From Chitinispirillales bacterium (GTDB lineage Bacteria; Fibrobacterota; Chitinivibrionia; Chitinivibrionales; Chitinispirillaceae): a stretch of DNA of 6,978 nt. Positions 5,061-6,978 of this stretch are shown one piece after another. The notes under the pieces are model-generated. The model was not told the origin of the DNA. It saw nothing but the letters and a program-made list of their open reading frames with translations, and made no database searches. Both the position numbers and the translations under genes were made by a program. Each line of letters opens with the position of its first letter. Position 1 is the first letter of the stretch. The stretch covers positions 1 through 6,978 of the forward strand of contig JAIRUL010000239.1 in NCBI GenBank assembly GCA_031254445.1. The letters are read 5' to 3'.

Positions 5061-5681
5061 CTACGTATGTTTAGACTCCCTAATTTTTTTTTGCAAAATC
5101 ATAGACGGGTCGCCCTGCCCCCCTTGCGTCGGCGCGCTTTGCAGTTTTGCCCCGTTCATGTCCATGTAGACGACCTCGCCCGCAGGTTGCTGCGCCATGT
5201 GCGCCTGTGGCGGCGCTTTTTGGTTTGAGCCGAAGAGGAGGCTGTTCATGTCCATGTCTAGGTCTATTTGGTCTTCGGATTTGTTGTAGACTTGCACTAG
5301 CGCCTCTTTAATTTGGCGGTCGTACTGGCGCGCGAAGACTTTTACGCGGTCGATGTTGGTGCGGTCGTCGAAGACCAATGCTAAGAAAGTGTTTTCGTCG
5401 ACGCTGGAGATGAAGATGTGTTTGTCCTTGCCTTGGTGGTACATCGTGCAGAATTCGGTTTCGCCGACAAGGTGCGCGATGGCAAGGGTGGAGGCGGAGT
5501 TGCCGGCTACCAGCGCGGCTAGGGAGACCATGTCCACGGTCTCTAGCTGCCCTTGGTTTGTTAGCAGGCGCCCATCCTTGTTGATGAGGATGGCTAGGAG
5601 CAAGTTTGCTTTTTCGGTGAGCGGCAGGAGTATGCCGTCTAAGCGGTCTATATCCTCCGGAAAGAGAATCATGTCTTTCAT
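5061..5681 (-). CDS. Roadblock/LC7-domain protein (MglB-like)
   Basis: A 206-aa cytoplasmic protein. Residues about 11-125 form a roadblock/LC7 fold: IDRLDGILLPL helix, ANLLLAILINKDGRLLTNQG strands (25-44), an MVSLAALVAGNSAS helix (51-64), then FCTMYHQGKDKHIFISSV (77-94), LALVFDDRTN (100-109) and a last helix. This order and the DRTN turn are typical of bacterial MglB-type roadblock proteins, which dimerise and act on small Ras-like GTPases (MglA) in motility or polarity control. Family members are often ~120-160 aa; here a disordered 75-residue tail follows, carrying two MDMN motifs (143-146 and 173-176). The start at 5681 is supported by AAGGA (5696-5692), which overlaps the stop of the upstream proline-rich gene, so the two genes form an operon with 13 bp between them. 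The partner GTPase is not in the window. Confidence 0.88.
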   Translation of the reverse strand: MKDMILFPEDIDRLDGILLPLTEKANLLLAILINKDGRLLTNQGQLETVDMVSLAALVAGNSASTLAIAHLVGETEFCTMYHQGKDKHIFISSVDENTFLALVFDDRTNIDRVKVFARQYDRQIKEALVQVYNKSEDQIDLDMDMNSLLFGSNQKAPPQAHMAQQPAGEVVYMDMNGAKLQSAPTQGGQGDPSMILQKKIRESKHT

Positions 5682-5691
5682 AGGGATATCG

Positions 5692-5696
5692 TCCTT
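5692..5696 (-). promoter_or_regulatory. Ribosome binding site of the roadblock gene (AAGGA) overlapping the upstream stop
   Basis: On the minus strand the proline-rich gene ends TAAGGA: the last bases of the TAA stop are also the first bases of the AAGGA site, 10 nt before the ATG at 5681. This arrangement suggests translational coupling. Confidence 0.65.
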
Positions 5697-6978
5697 ATGG
5701 GTTCTTGTTGAAGAGCTTCGACATGAAGCCCTTTTGCGGTTGTTGAGCGTTTTTCAATTTGACCGGGTTGACCGGCGGTTTGACCGGTTTCTTCGGGCCG
5801 TGCCTGCTGACGGAGGAGAAGAACATCGCGCTGTCTGTCGGGCATTCTTCGTTCGCGTCGAAGTTTCTATTTACTTTAGCGGAGAGTTCCGCTTCAAAGT
5901 CGAATATCGCGCTGTTTTGCGGCGTTGGCGCCATGCCGCCGTCTTGCGCGGGTTCCATGGCCATTGGTTCGGCGGAAAACGCCGGCATTGAACCCGTGGG
6001 GGCGGGGGAGAACGGCGTCATCGCCGCGGGTTCGGGGGAGAACGGTTCCGGCTGGAAAGGGGCTGGAGCCGCGCCGGAGTGCTGGGCTATCGGTATTCCT
6101 TGCGCCGGGGCGGCTTGAGCCTGCTGATAGGGGTCGTCGTAGCCGGCGATGGGATCCGGGTACGGCGGCATCTCCTGAATGCCGGGCGCGCCCGCGTTCT
6201 GGGGCGGGGGGGGCGGGAACCCGCCCCAAGCTCCGCCGCCGGAGCGCATCTTTTTTTGCTTTTCCGCTATTTCCTGCTGGTACTTTTCAATCTCTTTGTC
6301 AAGTTCCGACCTGTTGCCGCCCTCCTGCGGGGCAGCGTCGGCCGGCGGGGGAAAGGGCGCGCCTCCGAAGCTTGGGCTTGCGGCCGGCGGCGGGGCGAAA
6401 GATTGTTGGTTAAACGAATATTCGATTTGGGATGCCGGCGGCGGAGTTGCAGGCATAAACTGCCCCATAGGCTGCTGCGCGGGGTAGCCTTGCGTGTATT
6501 GCCCGCCGGCGCCCATAGGCATTCCGGCAGGCGCTCCGTGGTGTACGGCCGTGGCGGGCGCTGCCGTGTTCGGCATGCCCGCTCCGCCCATTGTAGCTCC
6601 AGCCAAAGGCTGACGCTGATGAGATGACGGGGGCGGGGGCGTCATCTCAATACCGAAAGGGGGCTGTTCGTAGCCTCCCTGATTCCCGCCCATCCCTGGC
6701 GGTGGCTGCGGCGGCGGCGGCGACTCCGGCATGAACATGTCGTCGTAGCTGTCCATTGAACCGGGGTTAGCCGTTGGCGGCGGCTCGAAGCTTGGCGTGC
6801 TTTGCGCCTGCGGGGATTGCAGGAACGGGTCGTCTCCGGCGGAAGCGGCCGGCGGCGCTCCCCACTGCTGCTGAGGCGCTTGCTGCGCGTAGGGGTCGAA
6901 CGAGGGGGCCGCTTGGTAGGGCTGGGCGGCGGGCGGTTCGAACGACTCGTATGCTTGCTGCTGCGGCGGCTGGTAAGC
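5695..6978 (-). CDS. Proline/glutamine-rich low-complexity protein, N-terminus outside the window (partial)
   Basis: At least 427 residues; the frame is open from the TAA at 5697-5695 to the window edge with no stop, and 74 in-frame codons lie upstream of the ATG at 6756, with the same Pro/Gln/Ala composition, so that ATG is internal. Nearly all is disordered: runs of PPPP, GGM, PAP, and DP(Y/F) motifs such as FDPYAQQ, DDPYQQ and DDPF. One short charged helix or coiled coil is coded by 6309-6244 (SELDKEIEKYQQEIAEKQKK). A conserved-looking block near the C-terminus (IFDFEAELSAKVNRNFD, coded about 5904-5854) precedes a basic tail ending KGFMSKLFNKNP. No signal peptide or membrane segment is seen in the visible part. 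It is transcribed just ahead of the roadblock gene, so a scaffold or assembly factor acting with that protein is a reasonable guess. I do not recognise the family. Confidence 0.8.
   Translation of the reverse strand, partial: AYQPPQQQAYESFEPPAAQPYQAAPSFDPYAQQAPQQQWGAPPAASAGDDPFLQSPQAQSTPSFEPPPTANPGSMDSYDDMFMPESPPPPQPPPGMGGNQGGYEQPPFGIEMTPPPPSSHQRQPLAGATMGGAGMPNTAAPATAVHHGAPAGMPMGAGGQYTQGYPAQQPMGQFMPATPPPASQIEYSFNQQSFAPPPAASPSFGGAPFPPPADAAPQEGGNRSELDKEIEKYQQEIAEKQKKMRSGGGAWGGFPPPPPQNAGAPGIQEMPPYPDPIAGYDDPYQQAQAAPAQGIPIAQHSGAAPAPFQPEPFSPEPAAMTPFSPAPTGSMPAFSAEPMAMEPAQDGGMAPTPQNSAIFDFEAELSAKVNRNFDANEECPTDSAMFFSSVSRHGPKKPVKPPVNPVKLKNAQQPQKGFMSKLFNKNP
6201..6227 (+). repeat. G8 tract, G-quadruplex motif and GC hairpin inside the proline-rich gene
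   Basis: GGGG-C-G8-C-GGG (6201-6217) on the + strand, the template strand of the gene, gives four G-triplets with loops of 1-2 nt, a good quadruplex pattern. Its last part also forms an 8-bp hairpin (6210-6217 with 6220-6227, loop AA). The coding strand encodes the run of five prolines in GGFPPPPPQ. Eight identical bases are prone to slippage, which would frameshift the C-terminal half. Confidence 0.6.

Noticed and set aside
5925..6627. Several 100-180-aa plus-strand frames opposite the proline-rich gene
   Set aside because: High GC suppresses stop codons; the translations are Arg/Gly/Ala-rich with no motif and mirror the Pro-rich frame.

Overview
The window (6978 bp) carries eight protein-coding genes and looks like chromosomal DNA of a mid-to-high-GC bacterium. 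The host genes are GC-rich (single 60-base lines counted by eye: 41/60 G+C at 781-840, 45/60 at 6661-6720), while several intergenic leaders are very AT-rich. Taxonomy cannot be fixed. The small zinc-ribbon protein (TGWSD / DGVDLPFDDDE signature) resembles a family I associate with the PVC group (Verrucomicrobia/Lentisphaerae/Planctomycetes), so a PVC-type organism is a weak inference.

Layout. 1-168: noncoding, with a hexamer repeat, two stem-loops and an AT-rich GATTAAAA repeat tract that contains the ribosome binding site of the next gene. 169-1263 (+): mtnA, methylthioribose-1-phosphate isomerase of methionine salvage. 1264-1485: intergenic, with a strong sigma70-type promoter. 1486-1698 (+): a 70-aa cold-shock-domain protein whose RNA-binding motifs are degenerate. 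1625-2608 (-): a membrane-anchored NodB-type polysaccharide deacetylase, convergent with the cold-shock gene and overlapping its 3' end by 74 bp. 2609-2729: divergent intergenic region with a TATAAT promoter and a second AT-rich leader related to the one before mtnA. 2730-3014 (+): zinc-ribbon protein with one C-terminal membrane segment.

3058-4970 (-): a compact type II restriction-modification module, an MvaI/BcnI-family endonuclease followed by an SPPY-type (probably N4-cytosine) DNA methyltransferase, joined by an ATGA stop/start overlap. It is much poorer in GC than its surroundings (21/60 at 3061-3120, 15/60 at 3901-3960, 22/60 at 4501-4560) and was probably acquired horizontally.

5061-6978 (-): a two-gene operon. 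The upstream gene encodes a very proline/glutamine-rich low-complexity protein with one short coiled coil and a basic C-terminal tail. It runs off the right edge of the window: the frame stays open through base 6978, so the ATG at 6756 is internal. It is followed 13 bp later by a Roadblock/LC7 (MglB-like) protein. Roadblock proteins usually act on small Ras-like GTPases; no GTPase gene is in the window.

The units most worth pursuing are the roadblock plus proline-rich scaffold pair, the restriction-modification island with its endonuclease-first order and unusual methyltransferase architecture, the cold-shock protein lacking its RNA-binding aromatics, and the shared AT-rich leader before two unrelated genes. 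I found no tRNA, rRNA, CRISPR array, insertion sequence or convincing rho-independent terminator.
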